A stretch of 64,000 nt of DNA from GCA-2733415 sp964635575. GTDB lineage: Bacteria > Bacteroidota > Bacteroidia > Flavobacteriales > Flavobacteriaceae. Positions 16,167 to 25,868 of the stretch are shown piece by piece. The notes beneath the pieces are model-generated. The model was not told the DNA's origin, did no database searches, and saw only the letters and a program-made list of their open reading frames with translations. Both the position numbers and the translations under genes were made by a program. Each line of letters begins with the position of its first letter. Position 1 is the stretch's first letter. The DNA lies in contig CAZWNY010000002.1 of NCBI GenBank assembly GCA_964635575.1, forward strand, positions 1 through 64,000, in the 5' to 3' direction.

Positions 16167-18830
16167 TTAAAACAGCGTAATTTGTTCGCCATCTAATCCT
16201 AAATCATCTTTGTTTATTTCTTGTTCAGTTACTTGAATTTCATCTATTACTTCTATTTCTTCTGGGTTTTTTTCTTCTTTTACTTCATACGGTAAAGCGT
16301 CTAATATATTTATTTGCTTTAATTTATCTGAGGTAAGTTGATTGCCTAATGCTTTTAATCCTTTAACGGATATAAAGTTTTCTAAATCAATTTTTTCGTT
16401 TGGTTTTTGGTTTTTTCCTCGTTGTTTTGCGAATACAATTTCAACAACTGGTCTGTAGTCTGTGGCTACAATTTCTAATTGTGATTTTGGGTGATCGGTA
16501 ATCATTTTTTCTTCTTTGTCCACTTGTTCTATCAAGAAGCGTTTAATATAATATCGTTCTTTATCGCCATCAAAATAAATTACAGAAATGGGTTTGTTAG
16601 GTATCCATTTTTCTAATATAATCATATTGTCGTCAAAATGCAAAGACACTTCTGGTTTTACAGTTTTTACCATTCCAGATTGTGTAACAATTAACAGTTT
16701 ATCTTTTCCTTTAAACTCGCCTAATAACTCGCCTCTATTGTCTAAATTTAAACGCTGAATAGAATCATCAAACCAAATTTTACGAGGTTTTAAAGTCGAA
16801 ACTCCTGCTTCTTTTAATTCAATACGTTTTATGGAGTATTTAGTTACAATGTTTCCTTTGGAAGCTCTTCCTTTTACAATAGTATCGGCAAAGTTTAAAT
16901 CCCATTGTAATTTTTTAATACTACCTGATTGGCGTAATAAAATTAAAACCACCTCAGCTTCTCCATTTGGGTTTGCTGTAAAGTAGGTAATCAATGAGCC
17001 TTTACTACCTTGTGTTATTGGGTATAGTTTATCTCGGGTAATACTGGTAACTGAAAAACGTTTAATATATGATGCTTTGGAGATTCCGTCTTTATAAATC
17101 ATATTATAAATAGTACGTTTATCTTTCTTTTTAAATACTGCTACGTGTATGATGTTTTTACCTATAAATATTTTATTTCCTACTTTGGTAACCATCATAT
17201 TTCCGTCTCTGGTAAACACAATTATATCGTCAATATCAGAACATTCTGTTACATATTCGTCTTTTCGTAGTGATGTACCTATAAATCCTTCTTCTTTATT
17301 TACATATAGTTTGGTGTTACGGATTATAACTTTAGTTGCATCGACATTTCCAAATAGTTTCAACTCTGTTTTACGCTCTCTACCTTTTCCGTATTTTGTT
17401 TTCAAGTTTTTAAAATAGTCAATTACATAGGTTACTAAATTGGCTAAATGATGTTTTACGGTTGTTATTTTATCTTCTAAAGCTTCTATTTGTTGTTTTG
17501 CTTTGTCTATATCAAATTTTGAAATCTTTTTAATTCTAATTTCCGTTAAACGTGTAATATCATCTTCTGTAATGGTTCGTTTTAAATGTTTAACGTGTGG
17601 CTTTAATCCTTCGTCAATAGCTTTTATTACGCCTTTCCAAGTGGTTTCTTCTTCAATGTCTCGATAAATTTTGTTTTCAATAAAAATACGTTCTAAAGAT
17701 GCAAAATGCCATTGTTCTTCTAATTCATTTAATTGTATTTCGAGCTCCCATTTTGTTAATGCTACGGTATGGTCCGTTGAGCGTTTTAACATCTCAGTAA
17801 CTCCGATAAATAGTGGTTTATTGTTTTCAATAATACACGAAAGTGGTGATATTGAGGTTTCGCAATTTGTAAACGAGTATAAGGCGTCTATGGTTTTATT
17901 TGGTGATATTCCGTTTGGCAAATGCACTAAAATTTCTACTTCAGCTGCGGTATTGTCTTCAATTTTTTTAATTTTTATTTTCCCTTTATCGTTCGCTTTT
18001 AATATGGAGCTAATTAAGGTTGTTGTGGTGTTCCCAAATGGCAACTCGGTAATGGATAAGGTATTTTTATCGTATTGTATAATTTTTGCTCTTGCACGTA
18101 CTTTTCCTCCTCGCAAACCTTCGTTGTAGTTGGTAATATCTGCTATTCCTCCTGTTAAAAAATCAGGATATAATTTAAAGCGTTGTCCTTTTAAATATTT
18201 TATTGATGCATCTATTAACTCATTAAAGTTATGTGGTAATATTTTTGTTGATAATCCTACGGCAATACCTTCTGCTCCTTGCGCTAATAGTAATGGGAAT
18301 TTTACGGGTAAATCTACGGGTTCTTTTCTACGACCGTCATAGGTTTGTTGCCAGTCGGTTGTTTTTGGGTTAAAAACTACTTCTAATGCAAATTTGGATA
18401 AACGTGCTTCTATATAACGGGATGCTGCAGCTCTGTCTCCTGTTAGTATATTTCCCCAATTTCCTTGCATGTCAATTAGCAATTCTTTTTGTCCTAATTG
18501 CACCATTGCATCTCCTATACTGGCATCTCCGTGTGGATGATATTGCATGGTATGCCCTACTAAATTTGCTACTTTATTGTACCGACCGTCATCTAAGTCT
18601 TTCATAGATTGCATAATACGGCGTTGCACGGGTTTAAAACCGTCATCAATTGCGGGTACGGCACGTTCTAAAATTACATATGAAGCGTAATCTAAAAACC
18701 ACTCTCTAAACATTCCTGTTACCTTAGTTATGGTTTCTCCAGAATCGTCTTTATTGTCAAAAGGAAGGTTTTCGTCTTCGTTTAGATGGTTTTCGTGTTT
18801 GTTTTCTATGTTTGGGTTTTCTTCTTGCAT
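16167..18830 (-). CDS. parC: DNA topoisomerase IV subunit A
   Basis: This 887-residue type IIA topoisomerase breakage-reunion subunit has the catalytic Tyr at 139 (AAASRYIEARL). Its quinolone-determining region reads HPHGDASIGDAM (98-109). The C-terminal half has the repeated beta-pinwheel blades, degenerate in the ParC manner and without a GyrA box. A divergent acidic tail ends the protein. It lies 93 bases downstream of the subunit B gene on the same strand, so the pair decatenates daughter chromosomes. The distinction from GyrA rests on pairing with a short 618-residue B subunit and the missing GyrA box. Confidence 0.93.
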   Translation of the reverse strand: MQEENPNIENKHENHLNEDENLPFDNKDDSGETITKVTGMFREWFLDYASYVILERAVPAIDDGFKPVQRRIMQSMKDLDDGRYNKVANLVGHTMQYHPHGDASIGDAMVQLGQKELLIDMQGNWGNILTGDRAAASRYIEARLSKFALEVVFNPKTTDWQQTYDGRRKEPVDLPVKFPLLLAQGAEGIAVGLSTKILPHNFNELIDASIKYLKGQRFKLYPDFLTGGIADITNYNEGLRGGKVRARAKIIQYDKNTLSITELPFGNTTTTLISSILKANDKGKIKIKKIEDNTAAEVEILVHLPNGISPNKTIDALYSFTNCETSISPLSCIIENNKPLFIGVTEMLKRSTDHTVALTKWELEIQLNELEEQWHFASLERIFIENKIYRDIEEETTWKGVIKAIDEGLKPHVKHLKRTITEDDITRLTEIRIKKISKFDIDKAKQQIEALEDKITTVKHHLANLVTYVIDYFKNLKTKYGKGRERKTELKLFGNVDATKVIIRNTKLYVNKEEGFIGTSLRKDEYVTECSDIDDIIVFTRDGNMMVTKVGNKIFIGKNIIHVAVFKKKDKRTIYNMIYKDGISKASYIKRFSVTSITRDKLYPITQGSKGSLITYFTANPNGEAEVVLILLRQSGSIKKLQWDLNFADTIVKGRASKGNIVTKYSIKRIELKEAGVSTLKPRKIWFDDSIQRLNLDNRGELLGEFKGKDKLLIVTQSGMVKTVKPEVSLHFDDNMIILEKWIPNKPISVIYFDGDKERYYIKRFLIEQVDKEEKMITDHPKSQLEIVATDYRPVVEIVFAKQRGKNQKPNEKIDLENFISVKGLKALGNQLTSDKLKQINILDALPYEVKEEKNPEEIEVIDEIQVTEQEINKDDLGLDGEQITLF

Positions 18831-18923
18831 GCTTATTTTAGTAACTTTAGTAAAGTTTCTGGGGTCGTTATATCATTAAAAAAAATAATCAATATTATAT
18901 TTATTGTCTATTTTATAATACGC

Positions 18924-20780
18924 TTATTTTTCTTCTATTATATCAACTTCCACTTTTAAATTTTCGATGATAAATTTTTGTCTATCGGGTGTGTTTTTAC
19001 CCATGTAAAATTCTAATAATTCTGGTATGGGTTTGTCTTTGTCTAACATTACTGGATCAATACGCATATCTTTACCTATAAAATGCACAAACTCATTTGG
19101 CGAAATTTCTCCTAATCCTTTAAATCGAGTAATTTCTGGTTTTCCTCTTAACGAGTTAATTGCTGTTTTTTTTTCTTCTTCAGAATAACAGTAATGTGTT
19201 GTTTTTTTATCTCTTACTCTAAAAAGTGGTGTTTCTAATATGTATAAATGTCCTTCTTTTATCACTTCTGGGAAGAATTGCAAAAAAAACGTTATCAATA
19301 ATAATCGAATATGCATACCATCTACATCGGCATCAGTCGCAATTACAATGTTGTTATAACGCAAGTTTTCGATACCATCTTCTATATTTAAAGCAGCTTG
19401 CAATAGGTTAAATTCTTCGTTTTCATACACAATTTTTTTACTTAATCCGTATGAGTTTAAGGGTTTTCCTTTTAAACTAAATACCGCTTGTGTGTTTACG
19501 TTTCTAGATTTGGTGATTGAACCTGATGCTGAATCTCCTTCTGTAATAAATAATGTAGTGTCTAAACGGTTTTCTTTTTTCATGTCGCCCATGTGGACTC
19601 TACAATCGCGTAATTTTTTGTTATGTAAATTGGATTTTTTTGCTCTGTCTCGTGCTAGTTTACGAATTCCTGATAAATCTTTACGTTCACGCTCTGCTTG
19701 TAATATTTTTTGTTGAATTTTTGCTGCAGTATCTGGGTTTTTATGTAGATAATTGTCAAATTTTTCTTTTATAAAATCGTTAATAAATGTACGAACAGTT
19801 GGTAAACTGCCACCCATTTCGGTTGATCCTAATTTGGTTTTGGTTTGACTTTCAAAAACGGGCTCCATTACTTTAATACTAATGGCGGCTACTATTGATT
19901 TTCTGATATCTGATGCTTCATAATTTTTACCAAAAAAATCGCGAATAGTTTTTACTATGGATTCTCGAAAGGAGTTTTGATGCGTCCCGCCTTGTGTGGT
20001 GTGTTGTCCGTTTACAAAGGAATGATATTCTTCATTATATTGCGCTTTACTATACGTTATTGCTATTTCAATATCTTCTGCTAATAAATGAATTATTGGA
20101 AATAATTTTGAATCTTCTGCAATGTTTTCGTCTAACAAATCTCGTAATCCGTTTTCGGAAAAGTATTTTTCTCCATTAAAAACTATGGTTAATCCTGTAT
20201 TTAAATATACATAATTTTTTATCATTTTTATGATATATTCATTACGGTATTTAAATTTCGAGAATATTTTTTCATCTGGTGTAAATGATACTTTTGTTCC
20301 TTTACGAAGTGATGATTTTTCTATTTCACCATTAAAGGTTAATTCGCCACGTTCAAATTCGGCAATTTTTGTTTGTCCGTCTCGTATAGATTGTACTTTA
20401 AAATTAATAGACAATGCGTTTACGGCTTTTGTTCCTACACCGTTTAATCCTACCGATTTTTTAAATGCTTTAGAGTCGTATTTTCCTCCTGTATTCATTT
20501 TAGAAACTACATCGACTACTTTACCTAACGGAATTCCACGACCGTAATCTCTAACAACTATTGTTTTTTCTCGTACAGCAATTTCAATAATTTTTCCTGA
20601 CCCCATAACGTATTCGTCAATAGAGTTGTCGAGTACTTCTTTTATTAAAATATAAATACCGTCATCGGCAGCAGAACCATCTCCTAATTTACCAATATAC
20701 ATACCTGGGCGCATACGAATGTGCTCTTTCCAATCGAGTGATCGTATATTATCTTCGGTATATTTGGTTTCTTGTGCCAT
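18924..20780 (-). CDS. parE: DNA topoisomerase IV subunit B
   Basis: This 618-residue ATPase subunit starts with a GHKL domain: MRPGMYIG, EVLDNSIDEY with the catalytic Glu region, and DYGRGIP. It continues with the transducer domain and QTKTKLG, and then the TOPRIM domain with EGDSASGS and DADVDGMHIR for Mg binding. It lacks the insert seen in many GyrB proteins. It is the first gene of the parE-parC pair. I see no strong TAnnTTTG element in the 150 bases upstream. Confidence 0.94.
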   Translation of the reverse strand: MAQETKYTEDNIRSLDWKEHIRMRPGMYIGKLGDGSAADDGIYILIKEVLDNSIDEYVMGSGKIIEIAVREKTIVVRDYGRGIPLGKVVDVVSKMNTGGKYDSKAFKKSVGLNGVGTKAVNALSINFKVQSIRDGQTKIAEFERGELTFNGEIEKSSLRKGTKVSFTPDEKIFSKFKYRNEYIIKMIKNYVYLNTGLTIVFNGEKYFSENGLRDLLDENIAEDSKLFPIIHLLAEDIEIAITYSKAQYNEEYHSFVNGQHTTQGGTHQNSFRESIVKTIRDFFGKNYEASDIRKSIVAAISIKVMEPVFESQTKTKLGSTEMGGSLPTVRTFINDFIKEKFDNYLHKNPDTAAKIQQKILQAERERKDLSGIRKLARDRAKKSNLHNKKLRDCRVHMGDMKKENRLDTTLFITEGDSASGSITKSRNVNTQAVFSLKGKPLNSYGLSKKIVYENEEFNLLQAALNIEDGIENLRYNNIVIATDADVDGMHIRLLLITFFLQFFPEVIKEGHLYILETPLFRVRDKKTTHYCYSEEEKKTAINSLRGKPEITRFKGLGEISPNEFVHFIGKDMRIDPVMLDKDKPIPELLEFYMGKNTPDRQKFIIENLKVEVDIIEEK

Positions 20781-20909
20781 AAAACAATTGCTTGAGATGA
20801 ATTGCTAATATAACACAACTGTTAAAAACAAAAAAGAGGTGTTGATAGTTTTTTTGAACAGTTTTCTTAACATTAAAAAAAACTTGTTTTTATTGAATTA
20901 TTACACAAA

Positions 20910-20943
20910 AAAACTCGCTCTAAAATAATATAGAGCGAGTTTT
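20910..20943 (-). terminator. Rho-independent terminator after the M1 peptidase gene
   Basis: A perfect 13-bp stem (AAAACTCGCTCTA/TAGAGCGAGTTTT) with an 8-base loop is followed on the minus strand by a T7 run. It ends the transcript of the gene stopping at 20977. Confidence 0.85.
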
Positions 20944-20976
20944 AAGTATTAATAAAAATAGTAACTTTTTTGGTTT

Positions 20977-23280
20977 TTATTTTTTTAAAGATTTTTTAAA
21001 GCTATTAAATTCCGATTCTTTCTTTTCTTGTGGCCAAGAGTTGTTTGTTACATCAATATCGGCGATTTCTAAATCAGGGTCTATTGTAATTTTTACCATT
21101 TCTTTTTCAGATGCGATTACTTTTTTAACTTTTTTATCGTTTTTACGCCAAACTTGTACTGGATAAGTAATTTTTTGTTTTGTTCCGTCGGCATATTCGT
21201 ATTGCACAATTAATGGCATTACTAAACCTCCTTTATTCTCAAATTCAATTTCATAAAAATATTTAGGCGATGGCATTGTAGCTCTTTCTGAAGCTGTAAA
21301 GTTATCCATTAAATATTCTCGCAATGTTGTTGACCCTAATAAAGCAGACTTAGTTGTTGTTGTGTCTGTTTTTTCAGATAAATATACTAATGGAGGTAAA
21401 TCGGATAGTTTCATGCCACGGCTTGCCACATAGTCTTTAATTTTTTGACTCGGCTGGTCACTAACATAGTATTGTTTTACTTCCTTAACGGCTACGTCTA
21501 CAAAATCGGTAGTATAAAACCAACCTCTCCAATACCAATCTAAATCAATACCAGATGCATCTTCCATAGTTCTGAAAAAATCTTCTGGTGTTGGGTGTTT
21601 AAACATCCAACGTTGTGAGTAGGTTTTAAAAGCATGGTCAAATGCTTCATGGCCCATTACGGTTTCTCTTAAAATATTTAATGCCGTAGCTGGTTTTCCA
21701 TACGCATTATTACCTAATTGATGAACTTGCTCTGGGTTTGTCATAATCGGAGATATATATGCTTGATTTCCCTTCATGTAGTTTGTGATTTTTGAAGGTT
21801 CTCCTCTACGTGATGGGTATTTAGTGTTTGGCGCTATTGCTTCTGGAAAGTTTTTACCAAAATCTTGTTCTGTTATGTATTGCATAAAAGTATCTAAACC
21901 TTCGTCCATCCAACCCCATTGGCGTTCGTCAGAATTTACAATCATCGGGAAAAAGTTATGCCCAACTTCGTGTATTATTACACTAATCATTCCGTATTTT
22001 ATACGATCGCTATATGTTCCGTCTGCTTTTGGGCGCCCATAGTTCCAGCAAATCATCGGATATTCCATTCCTTGGTTTTTGGCGTGTACTGATATTGCTT
22101 TGTGATACGGATAATCGAATGTTTTTTCTGAATATGTTATTAATGATTGTACTACTGCTTTGGTAGAGTATTCTTCCCATAACGGGTTTCCTTCCTTTGG
22201 ATACAATGAAACCGCCATTACAGTTCGTTTTCCTAATTTAACCGCTTGCATGTCCCAAATGTATTTTCGTGACGACGTAAAACCGAAATCTCTTACATTT
22301 TTAGCTTTAAACTTCCAAGTTTTTGTTTTGGTAGATTTTGTTTTTTCGGCTGCTTCTGCTTCCGCTTGTGTTACAATTAAAACAGGTTTATCAAATGATG
22401 TTTTTGCTTTTTCATAACGTTGCATCATCGTTTTTGTAAATACTTTTTTACGATTTTGTAGTTCTCCTGTTGCGTCTACAATATGATCTGCTGGCACGGT
22501 AATGTTTACTTCGTAATCTCCAAAAGCTAAAGCAAATTCTCCATTACCCCAAAATTGGTAATTTTGCCATCCTTCAACATCATTATATACGCACATACGT
22601 GGAAAAAACTGTGCAATTACATAGGCGTAATTATCAGATTCTTTAAAATATTCGTACCCTGATCGACCTCTAGCCTCTACATGATTGTTTATGTTGTACC
22701 ACCATTTTACAGAAAAAGATATTTTATCTCCTGCTTTTAATGGTTTAGGCAAATCAATACGCATCATTGTTTGATTTATGGTATAACGCATTGGCTTCCC
22801 TTTCGCATCTTGCACGTGTTGTATGTTAAACCCTCCATCAAATGGCGAATTGTAATGTTTTCCTATAAATGCAGTTGGTTGTTCAGCTGCAGGAATCCCA
22901 CTTCCATTTCTCAATGGTGACTTAGAGTCTTTTGCTCTAACGTTCTGATCCAATTGCAACCATAAATATTCTAAATTATCTGGCGAATTATTTATATAAG
23001 TTATCGTTTCTTCACCACTCACTTTTTGAGCATTTTCATCTAAAACTAAATCTATTTTATAATTTGCTTGTTGTTGGTAATATGCGTTTCCTGGAGCTCC
23101 AGCTGCTGTTCGATATTGATTTGGTGTTGAAAACTCTTGGTATAGTTGACGAAATTTATTTTCGTTACTGTGCCCTGCTTCTCGCTCTTCTTTTTTGTCT
23201 TCCTTTTTGTTGTCTTGTGCAAGTGAAATCCCACTAAAAAGTACTGTAAATGCAAGTATTAATAATTGATTTTTTTTCAT
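20977..23280 (-). CDS. M1-family zinc metallopeptidase, secreted
   Basis: This 767-residue protein has an N-terminal signal peptide ending ISLAQ, an acidic and basic linker, and an M1 aminopeptidase-like fold. The zinc site is HEVGH at 437-441 with the third ligand Glu460 in WMDEG, exactly the HEXXH-X18-E spacing. The usual GAMEN exopeptidase motif appears as QGMEYPM, a divergence typical of this Bacteroidota subgroup. It probably trims peptides in the periplasm or outside the cell. On the minus strand it follows the DUF6702 and CarboxypepD_reg genes, an order repeated in other flavobacteria. Confidence 0.92.
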   Translation of the reverse strand: MKKNQLLILAFTVLFSGISLAQDNKKEDKKEEREAGHSNENKFRQLYQEFSTPNQYRTAAGAPGNAYYQQQANYKIDLVLDENAQKVSGEETITYINNSPDNLEYLWLQLDQNVRAKDSKSPLRNGSGIPAAEQPTAFIGKHYNSPFDGGFNIQHVQDAKGKPMRYTINQTMMRIDLPKPLKAGDKISFSVKWWYNINNHVEARGRSGYEYFKESDNYAYVIAQFFPRMCVYNDVEGWQNYQFWGNGEFALAFGDYEVNITVPADHIVDATGELQNRKKVFTKTMMQRYEKAKTSFDKPVLIVTQAEAEAAEKTKSTKTKTWKFKAKNVRDFGFTSSRKYIWDMQAVKLGKRTVMAVSLYPKEGNPLWEEYSTKAVVQSLITYSEKTFDYPYHKAISVHAKNQGMEYPMICWNYGRPKADGTYSDRIKYGMISVIIHEVGHNFFPMIVNSDERQWGWMDEGLDTFMQYITEQDFGKNFPEAIAPNTKYPSRRGEPSKITNYMKGNQAYISPIMTNPEQVHQLGNNAYGKPATALNILRETVMGHEAFDHAFKTYSQRWMFKHPTPEDFFRTMEDASGIDLDWYWRGWFYTTDFVDVAVKEVKQYYVSDQPSQKIKDYVASRGMKLSDLPPLVYLSEKTDTTTTKSALLGSTTLREYLMDNFTASERATMPSPKYFYEIEFENKGGLVMPLIVQYEYADGTKQKITYPVQVWRKNDKKVKKVIASEKEMVKITIDPDLEIADIDVTNNSWPQEKKESEFNSFKKSLKK

Positions 23281-23348
23281 GATTTCTTATTTCTTATTTT
23301 TAAAAGTGTGAAAATAGTTCTTTTTTTATTTATTTAAAGTAATTTGTT

Positions 23349-23861
23349 TTAAAAAATCAAGGTATCAGTTGCTTTTCCTTTAACAAAAAGAAAACTATTT
23401 TTTACTGATTTTATAGATATGTGTGTAATATTTTGTTGGTTTTGCTCGTTCTCAAACAATAACTTATTAGTTATTTTTAGTTTTTTGATGCTTTTGATTT
23501 CGTTAATTTCAAAATAAGAAATAATCATATCGTCTTCAAATTTAAAACCTATTATTTTTAGTTTTTTCGGAACATCATCAATAATAATTAACATTTTTTT
23601 TGCGTAATACTGTTGTATTTTTTTTGCTATTTCTTCTTTTTTACTTGCGTCTTCTAACCGTAAACTTTCAGTATAGCGTTTTTGCAAAACCGCTTCAAAG
23701 TCATCTATAAATAAACGAGAAATAATTTGTATGCTTTTTTCTTCGGGTACGTATAAAACATCCGTAACACCAACATAATATTTATGAAGGCTCATAAAAC
23801 TCGACAGAGTTATAAGAAGTAAAAATAGTGCCGTTTTTGTAGTGAAAAATTTATTCATCAC
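23349..23861 (-). CDS. DUF6702 family protein
   Basis: This 170-residue protein begins with a membrane-targeting segment (residues 10-24). It carries the family opening HKYYVGVTDVLYVPEEKSIQ, then RLFIDDFEAVLQKRY, and a beta-rich C-terminal half. DUF6702 proteins are small exported proteins of unknown function, nearly always encoded beside an M1 peptidase gene as here. It lies 68 bases upstream of the M1 gene and 36 bases after the CarboxypepD_reg gene, so the three probably form one transcript. The start at 23861 gives MMNKFF; the second Met is equally possible. Confidence 0.85.
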   Translation of the reverse strand: MMNKFFTTKTALFLLLITLSSFMSLHKYYVGVTDVLYVPEEKSIQIISRLFIDDFEAVLQKRYTESLRLEDASKKEEIAKKIQQYYAKKMLIIIDDVPKKLKIIGFKFEDDMIISYFEINEIKSIKKLKITNKLLFENEQNQQNITHISIKSVKNSFLFVKGKATDTLIF

Positions 23862-23897
23862 TATATTAGTGATGAAATTTGAATTTTTGTTACAGTT

Positions 23898-24662
23898 TTA
23901 CTTTCTTTTTTTAAGCTTATTTTTTTTTAAATAGCTTACCGATTTAGTTTGTAAGAAGTCATAAATAACCATCCTACTATTCGTTTTTATAATTTGCTTA
24001 AACAATTCGTCTTGCGAACTGTAAAAAATAAAGTCGTAAATTTTATCTTCAGGAATATTAAATTCAGAATGTATAATAGCTTCAAAATTAGCGTACACAT
24101 CTTCTTCTAGAATAGTTTTACGCTCTAATTTTACCGATTTTTTTAACCTCTTTGTGCGTCCTGTTATTGCATTTATTATTGCGCTTACTGACATTATGTT
24201 TCCGCTATGTGTTGCTGTATACAACCTTCGTTCTGCTGGCGTTGGAGGTATTACATCGGCATTAGGCAACCCTAATGTTTTTGCAGTAACCATTGTGGTA
24301 GTACGTATGTTTTTAGTGTCGCTTAATAAATTACCCGACAGATTGGGTTTAATATGTACGACATCTAATTTATTTATTTTTGCATCTAGTATCACACAAA
24401 AAGGTTGATTACGTAGTGTTTTCGTACTTACAATCAGTTCTCTTAACTCGTATTGTATAGCACTAAAAACAATAGTATCGCTTGGTTTAGCGATAATATT
24501 AAAATCACCATCTTTATCCGATATCGTGTATTTTGATTGGGTTTTATTAAATACATGTATCCCATCATGATCTACTTCATTCGTGATTTTTCCTTTTAAT
24601 AAGGTTTGACTAAATGAAATTGTAGAAACGAGTACTAATATATAATATAAATTTATTTTCAT
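23898..24662 (-). CDS. CarboxypepD_reg-like domain protein
   Basis: This 254-residue exported protein has a signal peptide (MKINLYYILVLVSTISFSQ) followed by one carboxypeptidase-regulatory-like beta-sandwich: LLKGKITNEVDHDGIHVFN, ISDKDGDFNI, ELRELIVS. That domain normally precedes TonB-dependent receptors, but no plug or barrel follows. The rest is a basic, mostly helical region of unknown role. I start at the ATG at 24662 rather than the TTG five codons upstream because it opens directly into the signal peptide. It is the first gene of the CarboxypepD-DUF6702-M1 group. Confidence 0.8.
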   Translation of the reverse strand: MKINLYYILVLVSTISFSQTLLKGKITNEVDHDGIHVFNKTQSKYTISDKDGDFNIIAKPSDTIVFSAIQYELRELIVSTKTLRNQPFCVILDAKINKLDVVHIKPNLSGNLLSDTKNIRTTTMVTAKTLGLPNADVIPPTPAERRLYTATHSGNIMSVSAIINAITGRTKRLKKSVKLERKTILEEDVYANFEAIIHSEFNIPEDKIYDFIFYSSQDELFKQIIKTNSRMVIYDFLQTKSVSYLKKNKLKKRK

Positions 24663-24738
24663 ATCGTAAAAAAACAACTTTTAAAATTAAAAAACAAGTT
24701 TAAACGTTGCTAAATTTTTGTTAAAGATGAAGAAACTG

Positions 24739-24746
24739 TACTTTTG
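24739..24746 (+). promoter_or_regulatory. -7 element for pepE
   Basis: TACTTTTG matches TAnnTTTG and lies 25 bases before the ATG at 24772. It falls inside the longer possible frame, so the shorter start is the right one. Confidence 0.6.
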
Positions 24747-24771
24747 TAATAAATCGGAAAAACTCACACCT

Positions 24772-25485
24772 ATGAATGCCCAAAAATTAATTATCGCTAG
24801 CACTTCTACTTTATACGGCAGCGAATATTTAGCATATTTATTACCTGCGTTACAAATTCATTTTAAAAATTGCACCGAAATTATATTCATTCCCTTTGCA
24901 AGACCAAGCGGAATTTCACATAACAAATACACTATTATTGTAAAAAAAGCATTTGCAAAAATAAATATTAAAGTAAAAGGATTACATGAGTTTAACGACT
25001 ATAAAAAAGCATTAACCGAAGCTCAGGGTATTTTTACTGGCGGAGGCAATACTTTTTTGTTGATAAACGAACTTTACAAACAAGATATTTTAAGTACTTT
25101 AAAAACAACACTTACCAACGGAACACCATATTTAGGAACTAGTGCAGGTAGTAATATTTGCGGTATTACTATGCAAAATACAAACGACATGCCCATTGTA
25201 TATCCACCAAGTTTTAAGACGTTAGCATTAATTCCGTTTAACATTAACGCACATTATTTAGACCCAAACTCGAAGTCAACTCACAAGGGAGAAACCAGGG
25301 AAACTCGCATAAAGGAATATCATAAATTTAATAAAACTACGGTTATTGGTTTACGAGAAGGAAGTTGGCTACAGGTAAATGGAAAGGAAATTATTTTAAA
25401 AGGAAACCTAAACGCTCGTGTTTTTGAAGTAAAAAAAATGCCTTACGAAGTAAAAACGGAATTTAACTTTAAGGTTTTAAAGTAA
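24772..25485 (+). CDS. pepE: Dipeptidase PepE (peptidase S51)
   Basis: This 237-residue protein matches PepE, a serine peptidase that cleaves Asp-Xaa dipeptides in the cytoplasm. The nucleophile is Ser124 in GTSAGSNI. Upstream GIFTGGGNTFLLINEL matches the family strand and turn, and NAHYLDPNS carries the conserved His region. The start at 24772 fits the promoter at 24739-24746; a longer frame from 24718 would run through that promoter. It is a single gene facing the tRNA-Gly gene across a bidirectional terminator. Confidence 0.9.
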   Translation: MNAQKLIIASTSTLYGSEYLAYLLPALQIHFKNCTEIIFIPFARPSGISHNKYTIIVKKAFAKINIKVKGLHEFNDYKKALTEAQGIFTGGGNTFLLINELYKQDILSTLKTTLTNGTPYLGTSAGSNICGITMQNTNDMPIVYPPSFKTLALIPFNINAHYLDPNSKSTHKGETRETRIKEYHKFNKTTVIGLREGSWLQVNGKEIILKGNLNARVFEVKKMPYEVKTEFNFKVLK

Positions 25486-25496
25486 TTATATTAAAA

Positions 25497-25523
25497 AACC
25501 CATCTTTTAAAAGATGGGTTTTT
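25497..25523. terminator. Bidirectional terminator between pepE and tRNA-Gly
   Basis: A perfect 10-bp stem (AACCCATCTT/AAGATGGGTT) with a TTAA loop has a T run on the plus side and A-rich DNA on the other. It can end pepE from the left and the tRNA from the right. Confidence 0.85.
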
Positions 25524-25527
25524 GTTG

Positions 25528-25600
25528 AGCGAGAGACCAGGTTCGAACTGGCGACATTCAGCTTGGAAGGCTGACGCTCTACCAACTGAGCTACTCTCGC
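25528..25600 (-). tRNA. tRNA-Gly (anticodon TCC)
   Basis: The 73-base cloverleaf folds fully. The acceptor pairs GCGAGAG with CTCTCGC, the D arm is GCTC/GAGC, the anticodon stem is TCAGC/GCTGA with loop CTTCCAA, and the T arm holds TTCGAAC. The CCA end is not encoded. Confidence 0.97.
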
Positions 25601-25609
25601 ATTCTGGGG

Positions 25610-25617
25610 CAAATATA
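25610..25617 (-). promoter_or_regulatory. -7 element for tRNA-Gly
   Basis: The minus strand reads TATATTTG, matching TAnnTTTG, ten bases before the mature tRNA 5' end. Confidence 0.6.
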
Positions 25618-25802
25618 AATTGTTTTATACCTTTAAACCAAGTGTTTTTACAAAAAAAATTAAAAACTTTATAATTCACTATAAATCAGAAATATATACT
25701 TAAGCAAATGGTTCTTTAAAGCTCCAAGGTAAATTAATAGAAACTAAATTTACAAAACGATTACAATTAAAAAAAGTGTAACCTTATAAAAAATATTAAA
25801 AA

Positions 25803-25836
25803 TAGCTGTCAATATTATGCAGACAGCTGTTTTTTT
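25803..25836 (+). terminator. Orphan rho-independent terminator upstream of the M23 gene
   Basis: AGCTGTC (25804-25810) pairs with GACAGCT (25822-25828) and is followed by a T-rich tail to 25836. No annotated plus-strand gene ends just before it, which makes a short upstream transcript or an attenuator possible. Confidence 0.6.
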
Positions 25837-25868
25837 GTGATATTTGACAAATACAGCAAACATTTAAA

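Noticed and set aside
25491..25679. 62-codon ORF spanning tRNA-Gly
   Set aside because: It translates the tRNA and terminator; the RNA gene explains the sequence.
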